Source of the DNA: Sordariomycetes sp. S80-01Y
Lineage: Eukaryota > Ascomycota > Sordariomycetes
DNA length: 64,000 nt
Direction: 5' to 3'
Assembly: GCA_037042185.1 (NCBI GenBank)
Contig: JAXQJY010000026.1
Location: 372,001 to 436,000 of the forward strand
Shown: positions 11,743 to 23,111 of the stretch, piece after piece
How the letters are laid out: each line of letters begins with the position of its first letter
Position numbering within the stretch: the stretch's first letter is position 1
Translations under genes and position numbers: made by a program
Notes under the pieces: generated by a model
Told to the model about the DNA's origin: nothing
Databases searched by the model: none
The model's input: only the letters and a program-made list of their open reading frames with translations

Positions 11743-14700
11743 ATGAGTGGCAGCTCCTCTACCGTGGACCTGGAGTCGGTCACGGCCCCTCCAACCGAGA
11801 ATGCGGCAGGTTTTGGCAGCATACCAGAAAAGACCCTATCCCGCCGCGAAAGACCGACATGGCACATGGCCTCCGAGGTGCAAATGATGTCGGAGCGAGA
11901 CGAAGAGAGCGGTGCGAAGAACCGGAAGCTCGGTGTGAGCTGGAGCAATTTGACAGTCAAAGGGATCGGTGCCGAGGCGACATTCAACGAAAATGTGCTG
12001 TCGCAGTTTTCTCCGTGGCACAAGGACGGCAAAAAAGAGTCGGTCAAGACTATCATCGACGATTCACATGGATGCGTTAAGCCTGGAGAGATGCTACTGG
12101 TTCTTGGCCGCCCTGGGTCAGGCTGTACATCACTGCTCAACGTCCTCGCCAACAACCGACGCGGATACAAGGAGGTCACTGGAGATGTCCACTACGGCGA
12201 CATGACCGCAAAGGAGGCAGAGCAGTATCGTGGGCAGATTGTCATGAACACGGAAGAGGAAATATTCTTCCCAACCCTTACTGTCGAGGCAACAATCGAC
12301 TTCGCCGCCCGCATGAAGGTCCCCTTCCACTTGCCTCAGGGAGTCGAGACCCACGAGGAGTACGCCCAATTCTACAAGGACTTTCTTCTGAGATCAGTCG
12401 GGATCTCTCACACTGCCAACACTAAAGTCGGAGACGCCTTCATTCGAGGTGTTTCTGGAGGTGAGAGGAAGAGAGTTTCCATTATTGAGTGCATGACGAC
12501 TCGCGCCAGTGTCTATTGCTGGGACAACTCGACGAGGGGACTCGACGCCAGCACTGCCCTCGAGTGGATCAAGGCCATCAGGGCCATGACCGACATCCTC
12601 GGGCTGACCACGATCGTCACGCTGTATCAGGCAGGCAACGGCATCTACGAGCAATTTGATAAAGTCCTGGTTCTCGACGAGGGCAAGCAAATCTTCTACG
12701 GACCCCAGAAGGAGGCCGTTCCCTTTATGGAAGGCCTTGGCTTCTTGCGAGATGGTGGTTCCAACCGAGGAGACTTCCTAACCGGCGTGACGGTACCCCA
12801 CGAGCGGGTTATTGCGCCGGGCTACGAAGAGACATTCCCGCGCACACCTGATGCGGTTCGCGATGCATACCACAGCTCGACCACATATTCCAAGACTCTG
12901 GAAGAGGCTCGGAGCTACCACACAACCTCAGACGCCGCCGACAACACGTCAGTATTCAAAGAGATGGTCGCTCGCGAGAAGCACAAAGGGTTGATGCCGT
13001 TCAAAACGGTGGTTTCCGCCAACTTCTACACTCAGGTCAAGGCTGCCACAATCAGGCAGTATCAGATCATGTGGGGAGACAAGCCGACGCTATTCATGAA
13101 GCAAGGCGCAACCCTTATCCAGTCTTTGCTAGGCGGTTCCCTTTTCTACGCCGCACCCGACAACTCCGCTGGCCTCTTTCTCAAGGGCGGTGCCCTGTTC
13201 TTCTCCGTCCTTTACAACGCTCTTCTTGCTCTATCAGAGGTGACCGACTCCTTCACCGGCAGACCCATCTTGGCCAAGCACCGCTCATTTGCCCTCTACA
13301 ATCCGGCAGCTGTTGTCATCGCTCAGGTTGTTGCAGACCTGCCCGTCATGCTCTTCCAGGTGACGCACTTTGGTCTTGTTCTCTACTTCATGACCGGTCT
13401 CAAGACAAGCGCCGCCGCCTTCTTCACTTATCTCGTCATCAACTACACTACCGCATTGTCCATGACATCTTTCTTCCGGGTCGTCGGCGCCGCTTTTCCC
13501 ACTTTTGACGCGGCAACAAAGGTCTCTGGTCTTTCCATCGTCGCTCTGTTCGTCTATATGGGATACATGATTGTCAAGCCTGAGATGCATCCTTGGCTCT
13601 CTTGGATCTTCTGGATCAATCCCATGGCTTACGCATTCGACGCCCTTCTCTCGAACGAGTTCCATGGCCAGGAGATCCCTTGCGTTGGCCCCTATCTGAT
13701 CCCCAACGGCCCTGGCTACACTGACGGGCTGGGCGGGCAGGCATGTGCAGGCGTCGGGGGTGCGCAGCCCGGTGCTTCAAGCCTCACGGGCGACCAGTAT
13801 CTCGACTCGATGTCCTTTAGCCATAACCACATCTGGCGCAACCTCGGAATCATATGCGCATGGTGGGTCCTGTTTGTTGGACTCACCATATTCTTCACAA
13901 ACGGCTGGAAGCAGATGGGAGAAGGTGGCCGCAATCTTCTTATCCCTCGGGAACAGAAGAACAAATCCAAGCATCTGTTCTCAGCCCCAACAGATGAGGA
14001 GTCGCAGGCTACCAAGGAAAAGCCCGCAAACTCTGGATCCGACTCTGACAGAAATCCAAACACTGAACTCATGCGCAACAAAAGCATCTTCACGTGGCGG
14101 AATCTGACATATACTGTTAAAACCTCCGATGGTGACCGAGTGCTTCTTGATGAGGTGCAGGGTTACGTGAAGCCCGGTATGCTGGGCGCTCTGATGGGTG
14201 CTTCCGGCGCGGGCAAGACAACGCTTCTTGATGTGCTCGCGCAGAGGAAAACTGAGGGAACTATTCGCGGATCCGTTCTTGTTGATGGGCGTCCTATTCC
14301 AATTTCATTCCAACGTTCGGCTGGCTATGTCGAACAGCTCGATGTCCATGAGCCTCTGGCCACTGTTCGCGAGGCCCTCGAATTCTCAGCCCTCTTGCGC
14401 CAGTCTCGTGATATACCTGACGAAGAAAAGCTACGATATGTCGATACTATTGTGGACCTCCTGGAGCTGAATGACCTCGAGCACACTCTTGTCGGTCGTC
14501 CCGGAAATGGCCTCTCTGTTGAGCAACGCAAGCGTCTCACGATTGGTGTCGAATTGGTCGCAAAGCCTAGTATACTCATCTTCCTCGACGAGCCCACGTC
14601 CGGACTGGACGGTCAGGCTGCCTTCAACACCGTCAGATTCCTTCGAAAGCTTGCAGCAACCGGACAAGCTATTTTGGTTACCATTCATCAACCGTCGGCA

Positions 14701-16121
14701 CAGCTATTCACGCAATTCGATACGCTCCTACTGCTTGCTAAGGGCGGGAAAACGGTATATTTTGGCGACATTGGTGATAACGCAAGCACTATCACGTCGT
14801 ATTTCGGACGCCACGGAGCCCCTTGCCCGCCTGAAGCCAATCCTGCAGAACATGTGATCGACGTGGTGTCCGGCGAAGGGGCCCTATCCCAAAAGCTTGA
14901 TTGGAATAAGGTCTGGCTAGAGTCACCCGAACACGAGAAGCTCACCAAGGAACTGGACTTTATGGTTGAGGACGCTCTTTCTCGACCCTCCGGAGCCAAT
15001 GTCGACAATAACGAGTTTGCCGCTTCCATGTGGACGCAGGTTAAACTTGTTTCTCGCCGAATGAACATCTCGCTCTTCCGCAATACCGAATACGTCGATA
15101 ACAAGATGGCCATGCATATCAGCTTGGCCCTACTGAATGGCTTCACCTTCTGGTCTATTGGAGATAGCCTTACAGACCTACAGCAGAATCTCTTCACTGT
15201 GTTTAACTTCATCTTCGTCGCACCCGGCATCATTTCTCAGCTTCAACCGCTCTTCATCGACCGTCGCGATATTTATGAGGCACGCGAGAAGAAGAGCAAG
15301 ATGTACCACTGGGCCCCTTTTGTGACTGGCCTTATTGTTTCTGAATTTCCCTACCTGATCGTTTGCGCATTGCTGTACTACGTCTGCTGGTACTTCGCCG
15401 CCGGTCTCCCCCTGGGTGCCTATCATGCCGGTAGCGTCTTCTTTGTCGTGGTAAGTCCCTGCCGTAAATCGGCTTGTGTGCAAGTCGAGAGTGTAGCTAA
15501 CATATGTTGATAGGTCATGTACGAGTTTCTTTACACCGGCATTGGTCAGATGATTGCTGCATACACGCCCAACGCCGTCTTCGCATCCTTGGTCAACCCC
15601 CTCGTCATCACCACCCTGGTGTCCTTCTGCGGTGTTATGGTACCTTACAGCCAGATCGAGCCCTTTTGGAGATACTGGTATGACCTCTCAATCCTTTGCG
15701 TCAAATCTAATGCTTTGAATCATTACTAATGTTGAAACGTAGGATGTACTACATTGACCCCTTCAACTACCTCATGAGCTCCCTGCTTGTCTTCACCACC
15801 TGGGACAAACCTGTCCACTGCAAGGACAAAGAGCTTGCTTTGTTTGACCCTCCTATGAACACCACTTGCGGCGACTATCTCTCGACGTATCAGCAAGGCA
15901 TGGGGGTTGCTACAAACCTCCTCAACCCAGATGACACCGCGCTTTGCCAAGTGTGCCAATACACCGAAGGAGGGGATTACCTTCGAACTCTGAATCTGCA
16001 AGAGGAATGGTACGGGTGGCGAAACGCTGGTATCGTTGTGGTGTTTGTCCTCGGCTTCTACGGGCTTGTTTTCTTGATGATGAAGCTCAGGACCAAGGCT
16101 ACGAAAAAGGCGGAGTCATAA
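11743..16121 (+). CDS. PDR-type (ABCG) full-size ABC transporter, likely drug efflux pump
   Basis: Three exons (11743-15450, 15514-15677, 15743-16121) encode about 1416 residues, the normal length for the family. The order is NBD1-TMD1-NBD2-TMD2, the reverse topology of PDR pumps. NBD1 has the fungal degenerate Walker [10 protein letters not shown] (about 122-130), signature [10 protein letters not shown] and [12 protein letters not shown]2 has a canonical Walker [10 protein letters not shown] (about 819) and [10 protein letters not shown], with the degenerate signature [10 protein letters not shown]. Such pumps export hydrophobic toxins, fungicides and plant defence compounds across the plasma membrane. 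The C-terminus carries extracellular cysteines (CQVCQYT) as in the AtrB/BcatrB group; that subgroup is a guess. I chose the ATG at 11743 because the upstream extension of the frame lacks an ATG. The promoter shares a PDRE-like element with the regulator gene downstream. Confidence 0.95.
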
Positions 16122-16779
16122 ACAAAACTACTAGACTAGAGGCTGATCCTACCAGCCATTACCGAGTGATCTTTTACTTCGTTTTCCCCTTAGATTATTC
16201 GATAGAATTTTGCTTATAGACATGCTTTAATCCTCACGTCTCGTTCTCGCCACCCGGAAGGAAATTTCGCTGCAATTTCCACCGTAATAACACCTGAGGA
16301 CAATAACGATTCCTGCCTCGTTGCGTAAGATAGTTGACACCAACTGCAAAGCGAAGTAGACCTCAATAGAACGGATCAAAAAGTACCAGCATCAATGGCA
16401 CGGCCCTCACTCGGCTGGTCGATGCGGCGGCTGCAAGTGAAGCTTGAGTCATTCGCCAACGACATGGGTGGCTCGGAGAGACCAATTGAGAAAAGCCCCT
16501 CTAGATTCAACTGGAATGCTGGAACGTATCATACAGTACTGAGTAATCATTGCTCGGGACCCGCGCTAGTTTCAGAGCCATAGGCGCCAGCGCACAGAGG
16601 CGAACCTTAAATGAAGAGGGTTATAAAACCTTCCGCGGAGGCTTTACCTCATCATCCCGATCCCTGACTCGCCCCTCTCTCGAGTGTCTGCCATCTGCCC
16701 ATCTCTCGCTCCCTTTTTACCGTCCCTCTGCATATTCATGACCACTTCCGTCTGGTAAACGAATTCATCCTTGCCGGCA
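16122..16779. other. Promoter region of the Zn2Cys6 regulator
   Basis: Terminator of the ABC gene and promoter of the regulator. It holds a TATA box and PDRE-like element at 16622-16644, followed by a long pyrimidine-rich stretch (about 16645-16735) typical of fungal transcription starts. Confidence 0.6.
16622..16644 (+). promoter_or_regulatory. TATA box overlapping a PDRE-like element
   Basis: TATAAAA (16622-16628) overlaps the start of AAACCTTCCGCGGAGGCTT (16626-16644), which matches the ABC promoter element at 18 of 19 bases. The core TCCGCGGA (16632-16639) is about 140 bp upstream of the regulator ATG. A regulator bound here would touch the core promoter of its own gene, which suggests autoregulation, positive or negative. 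Confidence 0.7.
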
Positions 16780-18156
16780 ATGGTTGCTTACCTCCACCCT
16801 TCACAAAAGCGCGTCTCCTGCCAAGCCTGCAGAAGGGGCAAGTCGAGATGTCAACGCATCAATCAAAACGATGCCAAATGTGCTCGATGCACGATGCTCC
16901 AAATCGACTGCACTCCCGGGCAGCAGAAGAGAGTCGGTAGGCCAAGGCAAGGTGCTGCTTCCAGCCATAAGGTTTCCGAGGCCAATGGCATAATCACGCC
17001 GCCGTCCTCCAATCTCGGGTCCGAGGAGGCACGATCACCGTCCGCCGGAGATCATCGACGACAGAGTGGTGAAGAAGGCCTGGGGAGCAGTAGCATGACA
17101 GCTACATCATCGATCGCTGTAGCTGCGCCGGGTTTCATGGACGGTGCGATCCCGACGACCCAGGGGTGGTCAATGTTCGCAACGGAAGCCCCGACGGTCG
17201 ACTTGTCTATCTGGGACGCTCTCGAGGATGGATACCACAACTCTATGCTCTCCAACATGAACAAGGACTCTTGGCTCGCAGCCCCAAGCACTGACTCGAT
17301 CGAAAAGTCCGCCGCTCCCGTCCATCACAATTCTCCACTTGCAACGACATCATGGGGTCTAGACACTGCTGGGGAGGGCATCGAACCCTCAGAAGCTATC
17401 TCAAGATTATCCAAGATCAACCTTGACCTTCATATCCGCATCGCAGCTTTAGAAAGCAACAAGGTGGACATAGACCTCGACAGCTTCTTATACGCAAAGG
17501 GGCCCCTGTTCATTGACAGCCAAACCGCCGCTATCTTCATGCTGAACACGTCCAGAGAGTTCTTACAAGTGCTGACGCAACTTCTCAACGATTTTCCACG
17601 ATACCGCAGTGGTAGGTTGCAAGATATGCAAACTCCCTTTCCCGGAACATCGTTGCCATCAAGGCAATCCGACGGACATACTGGTGGCGGGCAGGTCTCG
17701 CCGTCTTCATCGCATTTGTCTCCTCTCCCAGAGCTCTTGGGATCCCCCCTCGCCTTGACTATCATCAGCATCTTTACCCAACTCATCCAACTATACGAAG
17801 CTTCTGTTGAGCATTTGGCTGCTCGTATGGAGAATCTCTCTACCAACCCCATAGCCCTGATCCCGGGCTTGAGCTTTGCTGGAATGCCTATGAGAGACCC
17901 TTGCACCCAGGGAATGCTTTTCACGAACATGATCATTAATATGCTGGACGGCATGGAGTTGGCTCTGGGCATTCACAAAATGACGCAGCGTCCTGGACAG
18001 CATCTGCTCTCACCGAGACAGATCGATGTGCTTTGGAGCGAATTGGATGGAGCTCCCGGTCCTGGTTGGGGTCTCGGCACTGGGCGGCCAATGCGCGTGA
18101 GGAAGACTTTTGGAGAGATGTCGGTCCTTTTGACGCAGCTTTCTCTGGGTACATGA
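16780..18156 (+). CDS. Zn2Cys6 transcription factor, candidate regulator of the ABC pump
   Basis: A single exon of 458 residues. The six zinc-binding cysteines are C14, C17, C24, C34, C37 and C44 in the standard C-x2-C-x6-C spacing, with a basic stretch CRRGKSRC that contacts DNA. A Ser/Pro/Thr-rich linker follows, then a helical C-terminal part (about 200-430) without a clear fungal-specific MHR domain, which is common in pathway-specific regulators. The start is the ATG at 16780; the frame extends only a few codons further upstream without another ATG. It lies directly downstream of the ABC transporter on the same strand, and both promoters carry a near-identical 19-bp site. Zn2Cys6 proteins bind CGG repeats, and CCGCGG is an everted pair, so it is the obvious candidate to bind that site; this is inference. 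Confidence 0.9.
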   Translation: MVAYLHPSQKRVSCQACRRGKSRCQRINQNDAKCARCTMLQIDCTPGQQKRVGRPRQGAASSHKVSEANGIITPPSSNLGSEEARSPSAGDHRRQSGEEGLGSSSMTATSSIAVAAPGFMDGAIPTTQGWSMFATEAPTVDLSIWDALEDGYHNSMLSNMNKDSWLAAPSTDSIEKSAAPVHHNSPLATTSWGLDTAGEGIEPSEAISRLSKINLDLHIRIAALESNKVDIDLDSFLYAKGPLFIDSQTAAIFMLNTSREFLQVLTQLLNDFPRYRSGRLQDMQTPFPGTSLPSRQSDGHTGGGQVSPSSSHLSPLPELLGSPLALTIISIFTQLIQLYEASVEHLAARMENLSTNPIALIPGLSFAGMPMRDPCTQGMLFTNMIINMLDGMELALGIHKMTQRPGQHLLSPRQIDVLWSELDGAPGPGWGLGTGRPMRVRKTFGEMSVLLTQLSLGT

Positions 18157-18920
18157 ATGTTTGTATACACCGCTCGCGCACAATCTAGGGGTCAGGATTC
18201 CTTAGGGTTTTCTCGTTACCTGAGTCACTGTAATCTTGCGCATGGCCATAGACGAAGCCCGGGGAAGGGTTCGTACTCTCCAGTCACCCTTCCGTCCAAT
18301 TGTCGCATGCTGAACCAAATATCGTTTATCATTGGCCAAGGTTTGGGGGGCCTCTACCGCGGCGTTGCTTGAGATTCAGCAGCTCACAGTACATCAGATT
18401 GCTGAGGCTACGTAAGAGATGCCGCGCAGTCTCTGAGACCATCTTGACGTGGACTACCAGTGAGGGCTTGAGAATGCTGTCCGTAGACACAGGGCAAATG
18501 CGATTTCACAACCTCCAACCTTTAGCTTCTTAGTAAACACAAGCTTTCAAGCTGTAAAGGCCGAGCCGCTCACAACAGGATGATCATGACGTAGACGACC
18601 AGTACCTCTAATGCTTGTAACTTGCTGGAAGTTATGTACAGCGGACGGCGGCTCTATAACGTAAAATGACCGGTGTGAAACGTTCATCCACCTACTAGCG
18701 ATTTGGCCATCAACAGGGGATTCCAACCAGACAATTACTAATATATTTGCTTGGTAAGGCCTAAAGCCTCCGGTGCTTTCCCACAAGGTAATGTCAAGGA
18801 GTATATAACAGACCCACGTGCCAAACACGGTACACTATCATCCTTACTCTGCCCAATCTCGTCTAATATCTCAAATTCTAACTTTCCCGGCCGTCGGCTT
18901 AGAACTCACGCTTCTTCAAG
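18157..18920. other. Intergenic region with NmrA-like gene promoter
   Basis: No gene is supported. The right part is the promoter of the NmrA-like gene, with a TATA box at 18802-18808 and an E-box-like CACGTG close behind it. Confidence 0.5.
18802..18808 (+). promoter_or_regulatory. TATA box of the NmrA/isoflavone-reductase-like gene
   Basis: TATATAA lies 119 bp upstream of the ATG at 18921, at a usual distance for a fungal gene, and is followed by CACGTG at about 18815. Confidence 0.5.
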
Positions 18921-19872
18921 ATGCAAACCTATAAGAAAGTCCTGCTTATTGGCGTATGTGTCTCCTGCGCTGTCACAGGCGTGTTTTGCTGTACACCATG
19001 CTGACCGATGTATGTTAAAGGCCGGCGGAAACTTAGGCGTCCATGTATTGAAGACGTTCATGGAATCTCCGTACGAAGTCAGCATCCTGACTCGCAAAGA
19101 GTCGAAATCAACCTTCCCGGAAGGCATTCCTGTATTCAGAGCAGACTACTCCGACAAGGACCAGCTTGAACCTGCAATGAGGGGACAGGATGTAGTCATC
19201 TGCATGGTAGCCGTCTTCGCGACTGGTGGTCAACAGATCCTGGTCGACGCGGCCATAGCTGCTGGCGTGAAGCTGTTCCTCCCTAGCGAGTTTGGGCCAC
19301 CTTCACGGGACGAGAAGTTTGCCGCCTTGCATCCGGCCTTGCCGCCCAAGGTAGCTACTGTGGACTATCTCCGATCCAAAGAGGATCAAATATCTTGGTC
19401 GGCCCTTATTCCGGGAGCTTTCTTTGACTGGGGTATGAAGCTGGGCTTGTTCGGTTTCGACATGGCTTCCAAAACCGCCAGGCTTATCGACGGAGGCACT
19501 GCAGTCTTTACGGCCTCGACGCTGCCGACAATTGCTAAAGCAACCCTCGCAATGCTTGAACAGGCCGATGAGACGAAGAACCAATATGTCTATGTATCTT
19601 CTTTCCACATCTGCCAGAAGGATATTCTAGAGGCCGTGGAGAAGATCGATGGCCAGAAGTGGACGGTGAAGCATATTACATCCGACGAGCTGATCGCTCA
19701 GGGCAAAAGGAGGATAGCCGAGGGAGATCAAATGGGTGCCACGGACCTGGTTGGAGGAGGGGCGCTTGGCAAAGCAGCTCTTGGAGATTCGAGGCCATGG
19801 GGTTTGTGGGATGAGAAACTGGGGCTTCCGAAGGTAGAGCTAGAGGAAGCGGTCAAAGACGTCCTCTCGTGA
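18921..19872 (+). CDS. NmrA-like / isoflavone-reductase-like NAD(P)-binding protein
   Basis: Two exons (18921-18953 and 19021-19872) give 294 residues. Exon 1 has only 11 codons; the join creates the dinucleotide-binding loop GAGGNLG (about residues 11-17) right after the first beta strand. Later marks are an RADYSD segment, an FLPSEFGPP segment typical of isoflavone-reductase-like proteins, and IPGAFFDW. Members of this family either reduce small aromatic or phenylpropanoid-type substrates with NADPH or act as redox-sensing regulators; sequence does not decide between these. A longer open frame upstream of 18921 joins exon 1 to 5' sequence in another frame and is not coding. Proximity to an efflux pump and regulator would suit a detoxification role. 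Confidence 0.88.
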
Positions 19873-20553
19873 GAGGGCTCCATGGATGCAAGCAAGCAAG
19901 CAAGCAATTAAGCGGATAGTTGGCGCAACAGCCTCAACGCCTACATTTACCTGTAGTTTTTCAACGGCTTTACATTGCCTGGCCCGTATTCGAAGGGAAA
20001 GACATCCCCCAAGATTGACAGTTCATTCTCATCAGTATGTTCTACGCTTCTTTGCTTCAATATCATGAAAGAAGCAGAGTAGCGGTGTGGGCTCTTATAT
20101 TCGGCTGGTATTGCCCGTTTGATAGCTTCATGTTCATTTCCTGAGTTGAGATAGTGTACATGGCATGAAAAAGGTAGATGCCCTAACTTCGATGAAGAAT
20201 ACATTATGTAGCACGCGCCGGCGATGTCAATCAAAACGGAGACCAAGATCTGTTGATGCTAGAGTGCGATTGGACTGTGCCGCAAGGATCGTATGCTGGC
20301 CGTCATGGGAGGCGAATCTGGAGGCGCAGGGCGGGCATTGCTGCGGCTATGTTCCACCGAACCGCGACTCCAAGTTTCCTACAACGAAGATCATTCATCT
20401 AAAACTGGAGAGCGGACATGTCTTATACCACGCAAAACTAAGCCGTGCCTTTACGATGAAAGCTGCTTCGCAAAGCCAGTCGGACCTGGAACTTTGACTT
20501 CCACCGCCCCGCGATAAGCCAGCGTTGTGCCGTCGTTCGTCCATCTAGGCCAA
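19873..20553. other. Intergenic region
   Basis: No gene is supported. There is a short (CAAG)n run near 19889-19907. Confidence 0.45.
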
Positions 20554-22371
20554 ATGTCGAGCATCATGGCTGGAATCACGACCACCGGTGATAACGTGAT
20601 TACTCCTGAAACGGTGTCTGGATATTCCATCTTCTGGGCACTAGTCGCCATCGTTTCGCACTCGATGCTCCAAGCTTCCTTCACCGGCTACACCTGGAGC
20701 GGCAACTCTTTCCAAGGTTCACTTTGGCCGCACCGCTCTTCACCATTAATCTGTCTTGTGGACGGTGTCGCTGATGGATTTCTGTGTCTTCGGGCTTTGT
20801 TCATCCGTGATCCCAGCGACGAGGAAAGGGAGTCGGCCTCTGCGCGAAATGGAACCTTGACCAGACTTGCGCTTTTCATCCTAGGGGTTCTGCCCCAGGC
20901 GATAAAGCTCTTCGCCATACGAGGCATTCCCGCAACACAAGCGATTGCCGCCATGTACCTGCTACCGTCCGTGCTCGGCCTGGTTCGTTCGCTCATCAGC
21001 AAATATCCCGAACGGGATATCCAGAAGCTCCTTGGTAGTTGCACAAGATCTACGGAGTCGGGATATTGGCTCAAAGTGATCATCAGCATATGTGGATGGG
21101 TTCCTCACCTCATCAGCACTTATGCGTTTTGTTATGGTTTCGTCGACCGGGTTGGCTTCTCGGCCTCGGACAACATAGTCAACGTGGTCGACTGGCTTTT
21201 TCTGCTCATTGCTTTTGTCTTCATGCTTTACCTAAGTCAGCACATGATTTTCACGCTTTTGAACAAAAGATCCCCTGTGAGTTCATCTGCTTCACCATGA
21301 GCTTACAACAGACTAAAGAAGAACATCGAATAGGTGCCGCGTTATCCTATTTTCGTTCTACTCATGTGTACGAATTTATGCGGCATCCCTGATCTCGTCG
21401 GATTTCCAGGCAAGAGACTAAAGAAACAGGTCACAAGCCGGTGGCAGCTCACCTTGCAACTCCTTGCCAGCCTTTGCCTGGCCTGTTACTTGTGTGCGGG
21501 CCTTCTTCACTGTATCGTAGGCTGGGTCTATAGTTGGTGCATTGGGCGTGTCAGCTCGGAAAGCTCAACGCCTGTCAACAGAAGGGAGACCTCTGTTCTT
21601 CACGAACCTGCTACAACACAAGCGGAGGCACGGGGTCTCACGGTGGCCGCTAGTTCTGAAATTCCACCTAATGGCAACGTCGAAACGTCACAGCAATCTC
21701 TATCTACCCCGGACCAGAGTTTGCGTCACGGAGATAATGGTGCCGTTCCGGAGAACACAATTGAACACGGACGCCCCGCCGTTGCTCCAGCCACCGACCC
21801 CGTCCCAGAAGCCGCACAAGACGATAGGTCTCAAGCGGCAGCTCCCTCGTGGCGCCGGCAGACCTGGAAATACTTGCAGTATGGCTTAGCCGTACCCTTC
21901 GTTGGCGTTTTTATTATTTTCTTTGGCATATCTTCATATCTCTATCCGGCCGAAGACGATAATGCCGAAAAAGTGGTCGAACAACAAAGCGCTGCTGAAG
22001 AAGGCGTCGTCGATACCTCAAGCGCCAATAACGACCCAGACGGTCAAGCCCAGGACACGAACTTACCTTCCCGTTCCAAGGGTCAAGAGCCGTCTCGGCA
22101 CGTAAAATCAGCCATTTTTGCAGTGGACGTCGTCCTTCGCTGGATCTTGAGGTCGTCCTTAATGCTGATCGGGCGTCTTGTACTGGGTGTGGGTTCTCTT
22201 TACGGCTACACCTTCAATTGGGCCTGGCGACAGGTCACAGAGCGTTGTCCGACTGAGATTCTTGTAAATGCATTTGGACTCTTGAATTTCTCATTGGCGG
22301 CGTTGTATTATCTAGTTTACTTCGATGCCGAGGGAACTTCCGCACCAGCTTGGTCAGATATATTTGGGTGA
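20554..22371 (+). CDS. Uncharacterised polytopic membrane protein
   Basis: Two exons (20554-21276 and 21334-22371) give about 586 residues; the single intron has a GTGAGT donor and TAG acceptor in phase 0. I do not recognise the family. The first 280 residues hold several hydrophobic segments (near residues 22-45, 100-130, 165-240). A Ser/Thr/Pro/Glu-rich, mostly hydrophilic middle follows, interrupted by a strong TM segment (VPFVGVFIIFFGISSYLY), and two further hydrophobic stretches lie near the C-terminus. I chose the ATG at 20554; a second in-frame ATG lies five codons later. The neighbours are oxidoreductases and an efflux pump, but no functional link can be read from the sequence. Confidence 0.75.
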
Positions 22372-22703
22372 CACCCAGTTCTAGCTATCTCTAAGGCTCA
22401 TGATATATGGTATGGTACTCGAGGCTGGTTCATTTATATTGCAGATTAGTGGTAGAAGCCTTGAAACCCCATGGCTTGAGGTCTAAGTCCCATGCACCGT
22501 GTGGTATATGGTGGTTCGGCGGTTGTGTCAGCATCGCAGCCGCATGGGTGGCCCCAATCTCAAAGCGGCCAAACAGAATTTAGCGATAATAATGCAAGCA
22601 AGCAAGTGACTAATATACGTGAGATGTCACTGAGCACGACGTTCCGTTGCTCCAGAGCATGCGTTTTTGACAAGCAAATGTAACCCTCCGTAACCTCCAG
22701 CCC
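22372..22703. other. Convergent intergenic spacer
   Basis: Short spacer between converging genes. It contains a small (CAAG)n run near 22592; nothing else is seen. Confidence 0.4.
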
Positions 22704-23111
22704 CTAGGACTGCAACAGACCCAGCCCTACAAATGCAACAACTGCCGCCCCCCCACACAGCGTCCAGATCCCCTTATCCCATCCTCTGGGGCCCTGCGTC
22801 GCGACCCAGGTATCCGTCACACACACGAGAGTCCAGGCCGTCGTCAATACCCCCATTTCCTTGTTCTTGCCTTCACGATAGAACCAGAAGAGCGCAGCCG
22901 CAGCGGCCAGGTCACGTATGCCAAGGAATATCATTCCCTTTGCAGCTACAGCGCGGCCTTCTGCCGTGCTAGGGTTGACTCCGAGAGCATCTGCAGCAGC
23001 GGGCGGTGCGACTATGGCCAAGACACCAAGGGCGAAGACGGTGGTCGTGAGACCAAGGCCAACGAGGCGCCATATAGGTTGCGTGAGGAGGCGGTTGGGG
23101 AAAGCCATCAT
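22704..23111 (-). CDS. DUF4267-like small membrane protein
   Basis: A single exon of 135 residues. Four hydrophobic helices are visible: LVGLGLTTTVFALGVLAIV, MIFLGIRDLAAAAALFWFY, MGVLTTAWTLVCVTDTW and IWTLCGGAAVVAFVGLGLL. The KGxxFLGIRD stretch between helices is typical of the fungal and bacterial DUF4267 family, small four-helix proteins of unknown function that often sit near oxidoreductases and metabolic clusters. Two adjacent ATG codons (23111 and 23108) can start it; upstream extension of the frame has no ATG. It converges with the unknown membrane protein gene. Confidence 0.8.
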   Translation of the reverse strand: MMAFPNRLLTQPIWRLVGLGLTTTVFALGVLAIVAPPAAADALGVNPSTAEGRAVAAKGMIFLGIRDLAAAAALFWFYREGKNKEMGVLTTAWTLVCVTDTWVATQGPRGWDKGIWTLCGGAAVVAFVGLGLLQS

